A DNA stretch of 64,000 nucleotides from Bog-532 sp963732345 (GTDB lineage Bacteria > Actinomycetota > Actinomycetes > Streptosporangiales > Streptosporangiaceae), in contig CAVSZI010000017.1 of NCBI GenBank assembly GCA_963732345.1, positions 1 to 64,000 of the forward strand, in the 5' to 3' direction. The notes beneath the pieces are model-generated. The model saw nothing but the letters and a program-made list of their open reading frames with translations, was not told where the DNA came from and ran no database searches. Numbering within the stretch: the stretch's first letter is position 1; every line of letters starts with the position of its first letter. Below are positions 26,238 to 34,794 of the stretch, one piece after another. Made by a program: the position numbers and the translations under genes.

Positions 26238-28655
26238 ATGTCCACCATGAGTGACGAAGTAACCGCCGGGCTGTTCGGCGAGTTCTGCCTCGCCGGGCTG
26301 TGGCCCGGCGTCGGCCGCGCCATGGTGGAGAAGCTGCGCGCGGCCGGGATCACCAATCCCGCGGACGTCACCGCCGGCCGCCTGGAGCTGATGGAGGGCA
26401 TCGGGCCGAAACGGGCCGCGAGGCTGGCCGCGTCCTTCACCCGGGTGCGCCCGGCCTACGAAACGGCCGAGCTGCTGATCCAGTGCCGGGTTCCGGCGCG
26501 CTTCGCGGGTTCCGCGGTCGCGCTGCTCGGCCCGTCCGCCGCCCGGCAGCTGCGCGACGATCCGTGGAAGCTGCTGCTGCTCCCGCAGATCCGGCCCGAT
26601 CAGGCCGACTGGTTCGCGCGCAAGCTGCTGGTGGGCCAGGCTGACCGGCAGGACCCGCGGCGCGGCCGGGCCCTCGTCGTGCACCTGCTGGTCAAGGCGT
26701 CCCGGGACGGGCACACGGCGGTGCCCGCAGACGCGGTGATCACCGCGCTGGGCATGTTCGGTATCGATGATCCCGGGAACGCGGTCCTCGCGGCGATCGA
26801 TGACGGCGCGGTGCTGCCCTTCGAGGTGTTCGGCGCCGGGCCAGAGCCTGGGGATGGCGCCGGGGACTTCGGGTCCGGGGAGTTCCGGACTGCGGAGTTC
26901 GGGGCGGCGGAGTTCGGGGCGGCGGGGGCGACCGCCGCCGGCGACGTGGGCGCCGCGGGCGCGGACGCCTCCGGGGTGAGCACGGCGGCCGCGGATTCGG
27001 ACGACGGTGACCTGGGCCCAGGACACGGGACGCTGCTCGCGCTGACCCAGTACGCCATCGCCGAGGAGTCCGTGGCCGAAGGGCTCCAGCGCCTCGCCGC
27101 GACCGCCGAGCCGGTCGACGCCGCAAACGCCGGGGACTCCGGCGAAGTCAGCGGGCAGGCCCGGGCCGCCGGGCAGGCCCGGGCCGCCGGGCAGGCCCGG
27201 GCCGCCGGGCAAGCCGGGCACGCCGGGGCCACCGGGCACGCCGGGGCCGAGCTTGATGACCGCCAGCGCGCGGCCGTGGAGGCGGTCGCCGACCACGGCG
27301 TCTCCGTGCTGACCGGCGGCCCGGGCACCGGCAAGAGCCGGACGGTCGCGGCCGTCGTCTCGCTCGCCGCCGAGCGCGGGCTGCGGGTGGCACTGGCCGC
27401 GCCCACCGGCCGGGCCGCCAAACGGCTGGAGGAACTCGCGGGCGCGCCCGCCACCACACTGCACCGGCTACTGGGCGCGCAGGGCCGGGGCATGCTCCGC
27501 TCCGGCGCGGCCGAGGCCGCGGACGGCCTGTTCGCGGACGCCGGTTCCCCCGGCCCGGGCGGCAGCGGCGCCGACGGCGGGGGTTTCCCGGGGACGGCAT
27601 CGCCGGGCGGGCCCGGCGGGCCTGGGGGGCCTGGCGTGGCCGACGGGCCCGGCGTGGCCGGGAGCGAGCCCGGCGCGCCGGGCGGTCCCGGCATGGCCGG
27701 GAGCGGGCCCGGCAGCCGCGAGGGCAGCTGGGTCTTCGCCCGGGGCGAGGAATGGCCGCTGGACGCGGACCTCGTGGTCGTCGACGAGAGCTCGATGCTC
27801 GACGTGGAGCTGGCCGCGGCGCTCGTGGAGGCCTGCGCGGACGGCACCCGGCTGCTTCTGGTCGGCGACCCGGCGCAGCTGCCATCGATCGGGCCCGGCC
27901 GGGTACTGGCCGACATCATCGACTCAAGCGCCGTCCCGGTCACCGAGCTGACCACCCTGTACCGGCAGCGCGACGGTGGGACCATCGCCAAGCTGGCCAC
28001 CGCGGTCCGGGGCGGCGACCTGCCCGCGGTGGACTCACCCGAGCGGGAGGTCGTGATCGTGACCGCGCGTGGCAGCGCGGAGGCCGCGCACCGCGTGGTC
28101 CAGCTCGTGACGGACTCCATCCCGCGGGCGCTGGGCATCGCGGCCGAGGAGGTTCAGGTGGTGACGCCGGTGCACAAGGGGCCGGCCGGGACGATCGAGC
28201 TGAACCGGGCGCTGAAAGCCAGGCTCAATCCCGGGCCCGGCGCGCACCGGGGCTTCGACCCGGGCGACCGGGTGGTAGCGATCGCCAACCACGCCGACGA
28301 GGGGTTCGCCAACGGCGAGGTCGGCACGGTCACCAGCACCGACGGCGAGGGCCTCACCGTGTCGTTCAGCGGCCTGCCGGTCACGGTGCCGTTCAAGCTC
28401 CTCGGGGACCTTCGGCACGGCTGGGCGCTCACCGTTCACCGGGCCCAGGGCTCGGAGTGGCCGGCCGTGGTCGCGGTCTTCCCCGCCGAGGCGTCCGGGA
28501 TGCTGTCCCGCCCGCTTGTCTACACCGCCCTGACCCGCGCCCAGCAGCACCTGTCCGTCGTCCACGGCGCCGGCCCCGCCCTCGCCCGCGCCGTCCGCAC
28601 CATCGGCGAACGCCCCCGCGAAACAAGGCTGGCCACCCTATTGAGTGATGGATGA
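26238..28655 (+). CDS. RecD2-like superfamily 1 DNA helicase with low-complexity inserts
   Basis: An 805-residue helicase of the RecD/RecD2 class. The N-terminus has a helix-hairpin-helix (GIGPKRAARLAASF). The motor has Walker A GGPGTGKS, Walker B VVVDESSMLD, motif III LLLVGDPAQLPSIGPG, and late motifs WALTVHRAQGSEW and VYTALTRAQQHLSVV. There are two odd inserts. One is an Ala/Gly/Gln repeat just before Walker A, encoded by three identical 18-bp units at 27153-27206. The other is a Gly/Pro-rich collagen-like stretch of about 65 residues between the Walker A and B regions (27540-27730). The start at 26238 follows a TACGCT element by 7 bases. RecBC partners are not next to it. Confidence 0.9.
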   Translation: MSTMSDEVTAGLFGEFCLAGLWPGVGRAMVEKLRAAGITNPADVTAGRLELMEGIGPKRAARLAASFTRVRPAYETAELLIQCRVPARFAGSAVALLGPSAARQLRDDPWKLLLLPQIRPDQADWFARKLLVGQADRQDPRRGRALVVHLLVKASRDGHTAVPADAVITALGMFGIDDPGNAVLAAIDDGAVLPFEVFGAGPEPGDGAGDFGSGEFRTAEFGAAEFGAAGATAAGDVGAAGADASGVSTAAADSDDGDLGPGHGTLLALTQYAIAEESVAEGLQRLAATAEPVDAANAGDSGEVSGQARAAGQARAAGQARAAGQAGHAGATGHAGAELDDRQRAAVEAVADHGVSVLTGGPGTGKSRTVAAVVSLAAERGLRVALAAPTGRAAKRLEELAGAPATTLHRLLGAQGRGMLRSGAAEAADGLFADAGSPGPGGSGADGGGFPGTASPGGPGGPGGPGVADGPGVAGSEPGAPGGPGMAGSGPGSREGSWVFARGEEWPLDADLVVVDESSMLDVELAAALVEACADGTRLLLVGDPAQLPSIGPGRVLADIIDSSAVPVTELTTLYRQRDGGTIAKLATAVRGGDLPAVDSPEREVVIVTARGSAEAAHRVVQLVTDSIPRALGIAAEEVQVVTPVHKGPAGTIELNRALKARLNPGPGAHRGFDPGDRVVAIANHADEGFANGEVGTVTSTDGEGLTVSFSGLPVTVPFKLLGDLRHGWALTVHRAQGSEWPAVVAVFPAEASGMLSRPLVYTALTRAQQHLSVVHGAGPALARAVRTIGERPRETRLATLLSDG
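27153..27206. repeat. Three 18-bp tandem units in the helicase gene
   Basis: GGGCAGGCCCGGGCCGCC is repeated three times in frame, coding GQARAA each time, just before the Walker A motif. Confidence 0.9.
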
Positions 28656-29345
28656 GAAGCACGGACGGGTTACGGCGAGGCGCTCGTAACCGGCCCAGCG
28701 AACCGGGCCTTCAGGCCCGGTGAGCGGCCGGTCCGTGTGAGAAGAGAAGCACGGACGGGTTACGGCGAGGCGCTCGTAACCGGCCCAGCGAACCGGGCCT
28801 TCAGGCCCGGTGAGCGGCCGGTGTGCCGGCGAGTTACCACTGCGGGGCGCGGAGCGCAGCGGGGGGTTCCGGGGGGGCGTGCCACTCCAAATGGCAAACA
28901 GCCAACCCCAGCCGACGCCTGGTGATCGAGTGGACCACCGAACTGTGACCCGAGCCCGCAACGAAGGGAAACAGCAGTGGCACCGAGTTTTCCGGGTTGC
29001 TCCCCATAGGGAGACGAGACAAATCCGAAAAAATGGGTGGCCGCCGCCTGGTCATCGAGTGGACGGCCCAGCTCTGAGACCACCACGCTAACGCGGCCAG
29101 CGTGACCGGCCGCGCGGGCTAAGGAAGGCAGGCACCCAAGGACGACACACCCACCGGCCGGCCGGGGCCGAGCGCCTCCGCACTCCTCCCCGGCCGCGCC
29201 CACCGGACACGGAAGCAGCAGCAACCAGAGGGATGGCCCGCCCACCCGCCCACCGCCGACCCGGCCGAACGAAACCCGCGCACCCCGACCACGCCCAAAC
29301 CCCGAATGGTGCCCTACGGGCGCTCCTATCCTTCTGCGCGATGCC
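28654..29345. repeat. Dispersed non-coding repeat, copy A (with internal 90-bp duplication)
   Basis: It starts at the stop codon of the RecD-like gene. The first 79 bases occur twice with a 90-base period (28654-28732, 28744-28822), each containing the hairpin CCGGGCCT-TC-AGGCCCGG. The rest is shared with copy C at 41.6 kb: GCGGGGCGCGGAGCGCAGCG, CCTGGTGATCGAGTGGACCA, TTTTCCGGGTT, CTCCCCATAGGGA, a second GGTCATCGAGTGGAC, GCGGCCAGCGTGACCGG, and a terminal GGTGCCC/GGGCGC hairpin near 29305-29322. No open frame is conserved between copies beyond chance. Confidence 0.82.
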
Positions 29346-29651
29346 TGACGGCACCCCATCCCTGCACACCATGGCCGCCGTCGACGCCGGGGCTGCCGCC
29401 CTGGACCCCAGCGTCCAAGCGGCTCGGCGCTGACCCAGCCCAGCCAGGTCCCTCGGTGACGGAAGGCTGTCACACCAGAATCTGGGGGGAGCCCGCAGAT
29501 TGCCCCGGGCCGCCCGGCGCCAGGGAGGCGATTTTATTGCCGAGCGTCCGGCGACTGTCAACGTTAGGTGACGTTTGACTCTGACTTCCTAGTCATTCTC
29601 CTCTAGGTACCAGGATGTACGCTGCGTAGGTTCATGTTAACAGAGGGTGAA
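29346..29651. other. Intergenic region at the island's left side
   Basis: About 300 bases with no supported gene. The GC content drops toward 29600. TGTACGCT near 29616-29623 resembles an extended -10 element for the small gene that follows. Confidence 0.35.
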
Positions 29652-29852
29652 ATGAGGCTTTTCTGCACTGGGGAAGCACACCAGGGGGGAGACGATCGTC
29701 AGCTCTGCCCCCACTGCTACTACCGAGGAGGAGTCGAGGACGTACAGGTGTGCGACGCCCAGTATTCGGACGGGTCCACTTGGGACATCACCGTCACCCT
29801 GTCCCCCAACGGGTCGGTGGGCTGGGTCACGGGTGGAAGTGATAACCACTGA
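29652..29852 (+). CDS. Small cysteine-containing hypothetical protein
   Basis: A 66-residue protein beginning MRLFCTGEAHQGG. It has CPHCYYRGG and a later Cys, a pattern that could bind zinc. The ATG at 29652 has AGAGGG six bases upstream; an in-frame ATG at 29634 would add six residues. Small genes with strong ribosome sites follow, as in mobile-element cargo. I do not recognise the family. Confidence 0.5.
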   Translation: MRLFCTGEAHQGGDDRQLCPHCYYRGGVEDVQVCDAQYSDGSTWDITVTLSPNGSVGWVTGGSDNH

Positions 29853-29941
29853 CCACTGACCGCTGAATTTCAGGCCCTTCAGGCCCTTCGGGGGCCCGGG
29901 GTTGAACGGCTCAGATTGAACCGTCCGATGTAAGGGGAATC

Positions 29942-30385
29942 ATGAGCGTGCATTATGCAGTGCAGGACCGCGAGGGTGCAGTCAAGCAAGAGCCCAGCAA
30001 GAAGGATGCCAAGCGTGACCAGAAGGCGTTCGGCGGACTCATCGTGCGTTCCAAGGGTGAGGGTGAGTACAAGCCGTATAAGCCGAAGAAGGTCTTCCTG
30101 TGGGTGTTCCTGGGTGTCCAGGCCATCATGCTCATTTGGGTCATCAGCGCGGCAGCCACTAAGACTGCGGCGACCCCGGCCGAGATCGCGCAATGGTGTG
30201 GAGGCAACGCCTGGCAGGGTCTCTTCAGCTCGTACGCCGATTGCGTGAAGCACGGTGCCGTTGGCATACAGGCTGCAAACGCCGTGGGTACGGGACTGGC
30301 CACTGCCACGCTGGTGATCGGCTGGGTGATCCTGGACTTCCTGCTCGGCCTGACTTACGGCATCTATCGGCTCGTCAAGAGGTAA
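29942..30385 (+). CDS. Two-TM membrane protein of unknown function
   Basis: A 147-residue protein with a charged Lys-rich N-terminus (EPSKKDAKRDQKAFGG, then KPYKPKKV). The first membrane segment is VFLWVFLGVQAIMLIWVI (about residues 51-69). A short loop with two Cys follows (CGGNAWQGLFSSYADC), then a second membrane segment ATLVIGWVILDFLLGLTYGI (about 122-141). The ATG at 29942 follows AGGGGA at good spacing. This layout is common among small plasmid and integrative-element proteins, but no specific function can be given. Confidence 0.62.
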   Translation: MSVHYAVQDREGAVKQEPSKKDAKRDQKAFGGLIVRSKGEGEYKPYKPKKVFLWVFLGVQAIMLIWVISAAATKTAATPAEIAQWCGGNAWQGLFSSYADCVKHGAVGIQAANAVGTGLATATLVIGWVILDFLLGLTYGIYRLVKR

Positions 30386-30483
30386 CTAGTCTGACTGATC
30401 GCTGGCTATCGCGCCCTGGAAAGGGAACAGGGGCGAACGGTTCAGAATTAATCTGTGGCCGTCATTTAGAGGAGGGGGAATTC

Positions 30484-30534
30484 ATGAGGGTCACGAGCAG
30501 ACCGCGAACCAGTTTCTACATCCGGGGCCCATGA
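30484..30534 (+). CDS. Very short ORF with a strong ribosome site (16 codons)
   Basis: MRVTSRPRTSFYIRGP, preceded by GAGGAGGGGGAATTC. An almost identical ribosome-site sequence (GAGGAGGGGGAGTTT) recurs about 120 bases later, before the next gene. It may be a leader peptide or a truncated gene. Confidence 0.35.
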   Translation: MRVTSRPRTSFYIRGP

Positions 30535-30603
30535 GGCTTATGCAAAACCCGGCTTCTCTCACGCATCTTTGCAGGTCAGGGACTTGAGGAGGGGGAGTTT
30601 TGC

Positions 30604-30915
30604 ATAACGCTCCATGCATACGATATTTCATTTGGCTCTATTGGTACGGGCAGCAGGAAGACTCCCAGCGGGCCGAGGTTCCACGCGCGTCTGGAAAGCC
30701 AGTCCGGCCAAGTCTACCGGTGCGAGCACAACCACCGCACCGAAAGCGCCGCCGTCAAGTGTGCCAACTCGGAGGCCACCCAGCAGGCGGCGCCGACTGT
30801 ATTCGCCCGGCTCGACCAGCAGGCCGCCGCGCAAGCCGCCATCACACAGGCAAGGGCCGACCGTATGACAGCCCGCAGGGCGCGCAGGCACTTCTGGAAC
30901 CGGAAGTTATCATGA
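30604..30915 (+). CDS. Hypothetical protein with non-canonical or frameshifted start
   Basis: This frame ends at a TGA (30913-30915) that overlaps the ATG of the next gene. It codes a plausible soluble protein: GPRFHARLESQSGQVYRCEH, then NHRTESAAVKCANSEATQQA and an Arg-rich end. It has no ATG, GTG or TTG between the previous stop and residue 89. A strong GAGGAGGGGGAG site lies 7 bases before an ATA at 30604, while a TTG at 30600 opens a different frame. Either the start is ATA or a one-base error separates the TTG from this frame. Confidence 0.35.
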   Translation: MTLHAYDISFGSIGTGSRKTPSGPRFHARLESQSGQVYRCEHNHRTESAAVKCANSEATQQAAPTVFARLDQQAAAQAAITQARADRMTARRARRHFWNRKLS

Positions 30916-31295
30916 ACAAGCTCTTCGCAATCCCGGCTATCGCACTGGCCTCCGGAATCACTCTCACCGCGTGCGGAAGTCAGCCCCACTCCGCCGCCAC
31001 GGCACCAAAGGCTGCCGCTACGCAGGCAGCCGGTGGTTGCTCCCAGATCGACAGCACGCTAAACAGCGTGTTCAACGGGGACTATGCAGGCTTGCCCCCG
31101 GCGAAGACCACAGGCGACCTGCTGAACAATTTCCTTGGCCAGAGCAACCCCGTCACGAGCGCGCTGGCCAGCATCGTGGCTGAAAAGGGAACAGCGCCCG
31201 GCCTAAAGTCGGCCGAATCAAAACTCAATGATGACGTGACCACACTGGACAATACTTCTTACGTGACATCTGCCCAGCTGCCCAGTCTGCCGTGA
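30912..31295 (+). CDS. Putative lipoprotein (N-terminal part)
   Basis: A 127-residue secreted protein with a signal peptide MNKLFAIPAIALASGITLTAC-G; the Cys sits in a lipobox (LTAC). The mature part is Ala/Thr-rich and then helical, with TTGDLLNNFLGQSNPVTSAL and KSAESKLNDDVTTLDNTSYV. The stop overlaps the next GTG (GTGA). The next frame begins with VPDLKAISDICG, which is how such lipoproteins usually continue. The two may be one gene split by a one-base change. Confidence 0.6.
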   Translation: MNKLFAIPAIALASGITLTACGSQPHSAATAPKAAATQAAGGCSQIDSTLNSVFNGDYAGLPPAKTTGDLLNNFLGQSNPVTSALASIVAEKGTAPGLKSAESKLNDDVTTLDNTSYVTSAQLPSLP

Positions 31296-31795
31296 TCGTT
31301 CCGGATCTCAAGGCGATTAGTGACATCTGCGGCCCGGCCACTTGGACGCACGTCACGCTTGAAGTCGCCACCGGGACACCTAATGGGGCACCCACGACTG
31401 CGCCCACAACCCCGGCGGCCGCCGCCACCACCCCGGCAGCGCCCACCATGCTCAGCCAGACCGACATCGTGGTGTTCAGCGTCACCGGGACCGGTGAGCC
31501 GTCCATCCAGTACGGCAACGGCGCGACCACCAACAACCCGAGCGACGGCGCTGGCCCGCTGAGCGACGGCAACTATCTGCCCTGGCATGCCTCCATGACC
31601 TACAGCCCGGCAGCGGAGTATTACGCGGTCACCGCGCAACTGGAAGGCTCCGGGGACATCTCCGACACGGTTACCGAAGTGGTCACCACCGACTGCTCCA
31701 ACGGCACGCACACCGAGTCTTTCCCGCTAGCCAATGGGAGCGCTAGCCCGAGTTTCCGACGATCATACTCCCTGCCAGAGTGTTCTGCCTATTAG
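31292..31795 (+). CDS. Secreted MmpS-like domain, probably continuing the upstream lipoprotein
   Basis: A 167-residue frame starting at a GTG that overlaps the previous stop. It opens with VPDLKAISDICGPATW, then a Thr/Pro/Ala linker, then a beta-rich domain TDIVVFSVTGTGEPSIQYGN with NYLPWHASMTYSPAAEYYAV. This resembles MmpS/Ig-like extracellular domains of actinomycetes. It has no signal peptide of its own, so it makes sense either as the C-terminal half of the lipoprotein or as a relic. It is the last clear gene before the A-rich region. Confidence 0.5.
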   Translation: MIVPDLKAISDICGPATWTHVTLEVATGTPNGAPTTAPTTPAAAATTPAAPTMLSQTDIVVFSVTGTGEPSIQYGNGATTNNPSDGAGPLSDGNYLPWHASMTYSPAAEYYAVTAQLEGSGDISDTVTEVVTTDCSNGTHTESFPLANGSASPSFRRSYSLPECSAY

Positions 31796-33640
31796 AAGAA
31801 GTTAAAGAAGCCGTTTAATCCTATAACCTAACTTTGAGTGCCTGGAGATCGAACTAGAAGACCTAGATAAATTTATCCTGAGTAACAATGTCTCGGTGAA
31901 CATCGGAGAGCTTTGGGACTGCCTCGTGCGACAGAATATATCAAGATAATCTCGCCGATACCGAGAGCTGGTCAACAACTCGCGGACTGACATGCGCAGA
32001 AAGGCACGATGAGACTGCATGCGCATCAGATAAGCGATCTGCAGAGACAGGACGCAAGTGAAAATGTAAATATAGGATATAGTGCTAGATACAATGAAAC
32101 ATAGAGGAGAAAGACACAGAGTGAGAGTCTTTCATTTGACGAAAAGAGAACTCGACTTCAGACTAAAAAAATAAACGACGATAACCTCGAAAACAAAACA
32201 ATCGTAGTGGTCGCTGATCAACACGTGCTAACCAAAGATCTCCTACATCCACGCGAGCGCCCAACAACGTCAAAACCAAGTCAACCACAAGTCGCGAACC
32301 TACCCCGGTCAGCTCCCAAATGATAACGCGAAAAACACAAGCGTCATAAATAATCTTAATGATCTAAGTTTCCACCTTGAGCCAAGACGCGAATCTTACC
32401 GAGAGACAAAATAAAAAACACCTTATAGAACTACCGAATAACCTTGAACAACGTAATACCTCGAAACCACGAACCTAATAAGCATACGCTCAAGGGAATA
32501 AGTAAAAATCACCCAAAACACGATACCGTATATAACACGACGAGTATCATAAGCGATCACTACCGAACCGATCCTATAAAAGACGACCCGAGCGACAACA
32601 ACAAGACGAACAAATCACGACACTCACTAACAAGCACCAACCCACATAATACAAATTCATACCCGCCAACACCCAAAATTAATCTCGGAATTCTGCCCGG
32701 AGTCAAAAACGACGATCATCTAGATACCGTCTTACCTGACTGAGAAGAACAAGACGAAGTGCCAAACGACCACAATAATAATCATCTCCGAGAACTAAGT
32801 AACATCGAACTTATTAAAAAAATAAACATAAAAAACAACAAAACGTCACCGTCCAGAATGAACACCAAGCCGAAACCTACCAACCACAAATCCGCGAGTA
32901 ACTGCTAGACCTTGCCTCGCTGAGAGACTGGCGCTCTGGCGTTACCTATAAATCAAGTAGCGAAATTCATAATATACAACGCCACAGAACTAATATACAA
33001 CAAAAAAAGAGAGCACGCAGACAAAGCCAACTTCTACTCGATAAGCGACAACGAATCCAGCAATACCGCATCATGAATCACAGAACCAACAATAATACAA
33101 TACCAAAACACACCATCTTAATAAACCAATACACCCCATGTCACCACCAATCCGCGAACCCGCGCTTAGAACAAAAATCCAAAAAAAGATACAACGCATA
33201 CAACGACAAGTAAGTGAACGATGACAACGACATTTAAGAAGAACTAACAACGATCTACTCATAGATAATACAAGTATACTCATAAATCAAACAACAACCC
33301 CCACCCGCGGCCACCGCCCCAAAATAAAAGTACCGAATAAGCTTGAACAACATCTGTTCCTAGTGAGAGTACAACAACGCCTCAATATCACCCCGAAGCA
33401 AAAGTACCGCTCGGAGAACATCTTCGACTTACCTTCCACATAACCCACTCGCGAAAATAACACTCGGCTAAAAGCTGATCATCTTCTTGTACAAACTCGC
33501 CATGAATATATGTAATAGGATAGATAGCAGAAAAAAGTAAAGCACCGCAAGCGCGTGTCACAAAGGAAAACAAGTCAACAGAGACACTAGCCAAAATCAG
33601 AAAAATATAATCACCAAAAACTACAGCTAGCGGCGGGTAC
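31796..33640. other. A-rich, strand-asymmetric region without convincing genes
   Basis: About 1.85 kb with a base composition unlike the rest of the window. In three 60-base lines counted by hand (starting 32161, 32581 and 33121) the plus strand has 79 A, 55 C, 25 G and 21 T of 180. No frame has a ribosome site plus a plausible protein. The longest frame, at 32444-32743, codes a polar Asn/Lys/Thr/His-rich string that follows the composition. Islands such as CGCGAGCGCCCAACAACG read like G-to-A altered high-GC sequence. The right border is sharp near 33630, where high-GC sequence resumes. Confidence 0.75.
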
Positions 33641-33714
33641 GGCATCGCCCAGGCCGAGTACACCGGCGGCGACACCGGCAACGCCACCCAGGCCGAATCA
33701 GACGCTGGCTGCTG
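33641..33714 (+). pseudogene. Short 3' gene remnant next to the A-rich region
   Basis: High-GC sequence reading SGGYGIAQAEYTGGDTGNAT and ending DAGC at a TGA (33712-33714) looks like the end of an actinomycete gene. Its upstream part would lie in the A-rich region and is not recognisable. Confidence 0.3.
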
Positions 33715-34080
33715 AGCCATGAACAACGCCACGGGTGTACGACGAAAAATGGCAAACGTCAACCCGCGCCGACGCCTGGTGATCTCGTGGACGACTCGGC
33801 TCTGACCAGACACGAGCCGGACGCCGACACCGGATCCGGCCATCCAGGCTAAGGACGATAGGCACCGAAGGAGGAACACCCCGAAGGCCGGAGCCGAGTA
33901 CAGTCCACTCGTCCCGGCCGCGCGAACGACCAAGGAAGCAGCAACGACAGGAGGCGACCAGCCCGCCCACCCCACCCCTGGCGCTGGGTCCCGCCGCATG
34001 CTGCACGCGCGCCGTGACGGCCCTGCACCAGGACAGACCTACGGATGGCGCCCTTCGGGCACAGTCTCTTTCTGTCGCCC
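33715..34080. repeat. Dispersed non-coding repeat, copy B (partial and diverged)
   Basis: It shares with copies A and C the order AAATGGCAAACGTCAACCCG, CGACGCCTGGTGATCTCGTGGAC, GGCTAAGGA, CCACTCGTCCCGGCCGCGC, GGAAGCAGCAAC, CCAGCCCGCCCACC and a terminal hairpin GGCGCCC-TTC-GGGCAC (about 34045-34062). The 5' part with the CCGGGCCT hairpin is missing. Confidence 0.7.
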
Positions 34081-34227
34081 GAAGACGCCGCTGCCGTTCG
34101 TCTGCCCGATGCCCCCACGGACACAGTTGTCTAGCGGCACCGTCCTTTGCAAGCGCGATGCGAATACAGGCGTCTGCCGGTTGATCATCACGCACAGCGG
34201 AACGAGCGATAAGTTCGAGAGCCGCGC

Positions 34228-34239
34228 TATCCTGCCCAT
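34228..34239 (+). promoter_or_regulatory. -10-like element before the HEPN gene
   Basis: TATCCT (34228-34233) ends 6 bases before the in-frame GTG at 34240. An out-of-frame ATG (34238) opens a 22-codon ORF that ends by overlapping an internal ATG (34303) of the HEPN gene. A leader-peptide arrangement is therefore also possible. Confidence 0.35.
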
Positions 34240-34794
34240 GTGCCTCCGATCAGGACAGGATCACTGGGTCCGTATGCGTCCCAGGAGCAAGCTCTTCTGC
34301 GCATGAGCAAGTTTCATAAGAAGACCATCGTCATTCTAGGCGAGGGCGTCCATCTAACGTCGTCAACCTCTCGGAGCCTTGACGACCTCCGGCAACAGGT
34401 CACCGCGGACAGGCTGAAGCTTGCTCGCGAAGTTCTTACCGCAGGCAATAAGTTGTTGCGCGTTAAGCCTCCACAATATCGAAGCGCCATCAGCCGTTTT
34501 TATTACTGTATGTATCACTCAGTCCGAGCGGTTGTCTATTTTACACACGGTGGAGATGACTACGAGGAGCACGGCGCCTTGCCTAGCCAAGTTCCAGCGG
34601 ATTTCACGGATAGCGATTTGTGGCGCAATGCTCTTAAAGACGCTCGCTCACACCGCAACGACGCGGACTACGATCCGTATCCAGCAGATCCTCTATGCTG
34701 GCGGCCCATCGCCCAAGACTTGAGTGTGAACGCTAACGAACTACTGACAGAAGCTGCACAGTATTTGAAGCGCAAGGGCTGCGTGTACATATGA
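34240..34794 (+). CDS. HEPN-domain protein of a two-gene HEPN/ATPase cassette
   Basis: A 184-residue all-helical protein. The core YRSAISRFYYCMYHSVRAVVYF and the closing motif ARSHRNDADYDPYP match HEPN-domain proteins, which often act as RNases or RNA binders in defence and toxin-antitoxin systems. The HepT-type RNase motif is Arg-Asn-x3-His. Here the equivalent is RNDADY, so the His is replaced and classical RNase activity is doubtful. The GTG at 34240 follows a TATCCT element; an ATG at 34303 (MSKFHKKTIV) is the alternative. Its stop overlaps the ATPase start (ATGA). The lower GC and different codon use than its neighbours suggest transfer. Confidence 0.72.
   Translation: MPPIRTGSLGPYASQEQALLRMSKFHKKTIVILGEGVHLTSSTSRSLDDLRQQVTADRLKLAREVLTAGNKLLRVKPPQYRSAISRFYYCMYHSVRAVVYFTHGGDDYEEHGALPSQVPADFTDSDLWRNALKDARSHRNDADYDPYPADPLCWRPIAQDLSVNANELLTEAAQYLKRKGCVYI

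Noticed and set aside
32444..32743. 99-residue frame in the A-rich tract
   Set aside because: Its composition simply mirrors the DNA (Asn, Lys, Thr, His, Pro), with no ribosome site and no family-like pattern.
33071..33283. 70-residue minus-strand frame in the A-rich tract
   Set aside because: Cys/Leu/Ser-rich product of T/G-rich DNA; no ribosome site or domain.
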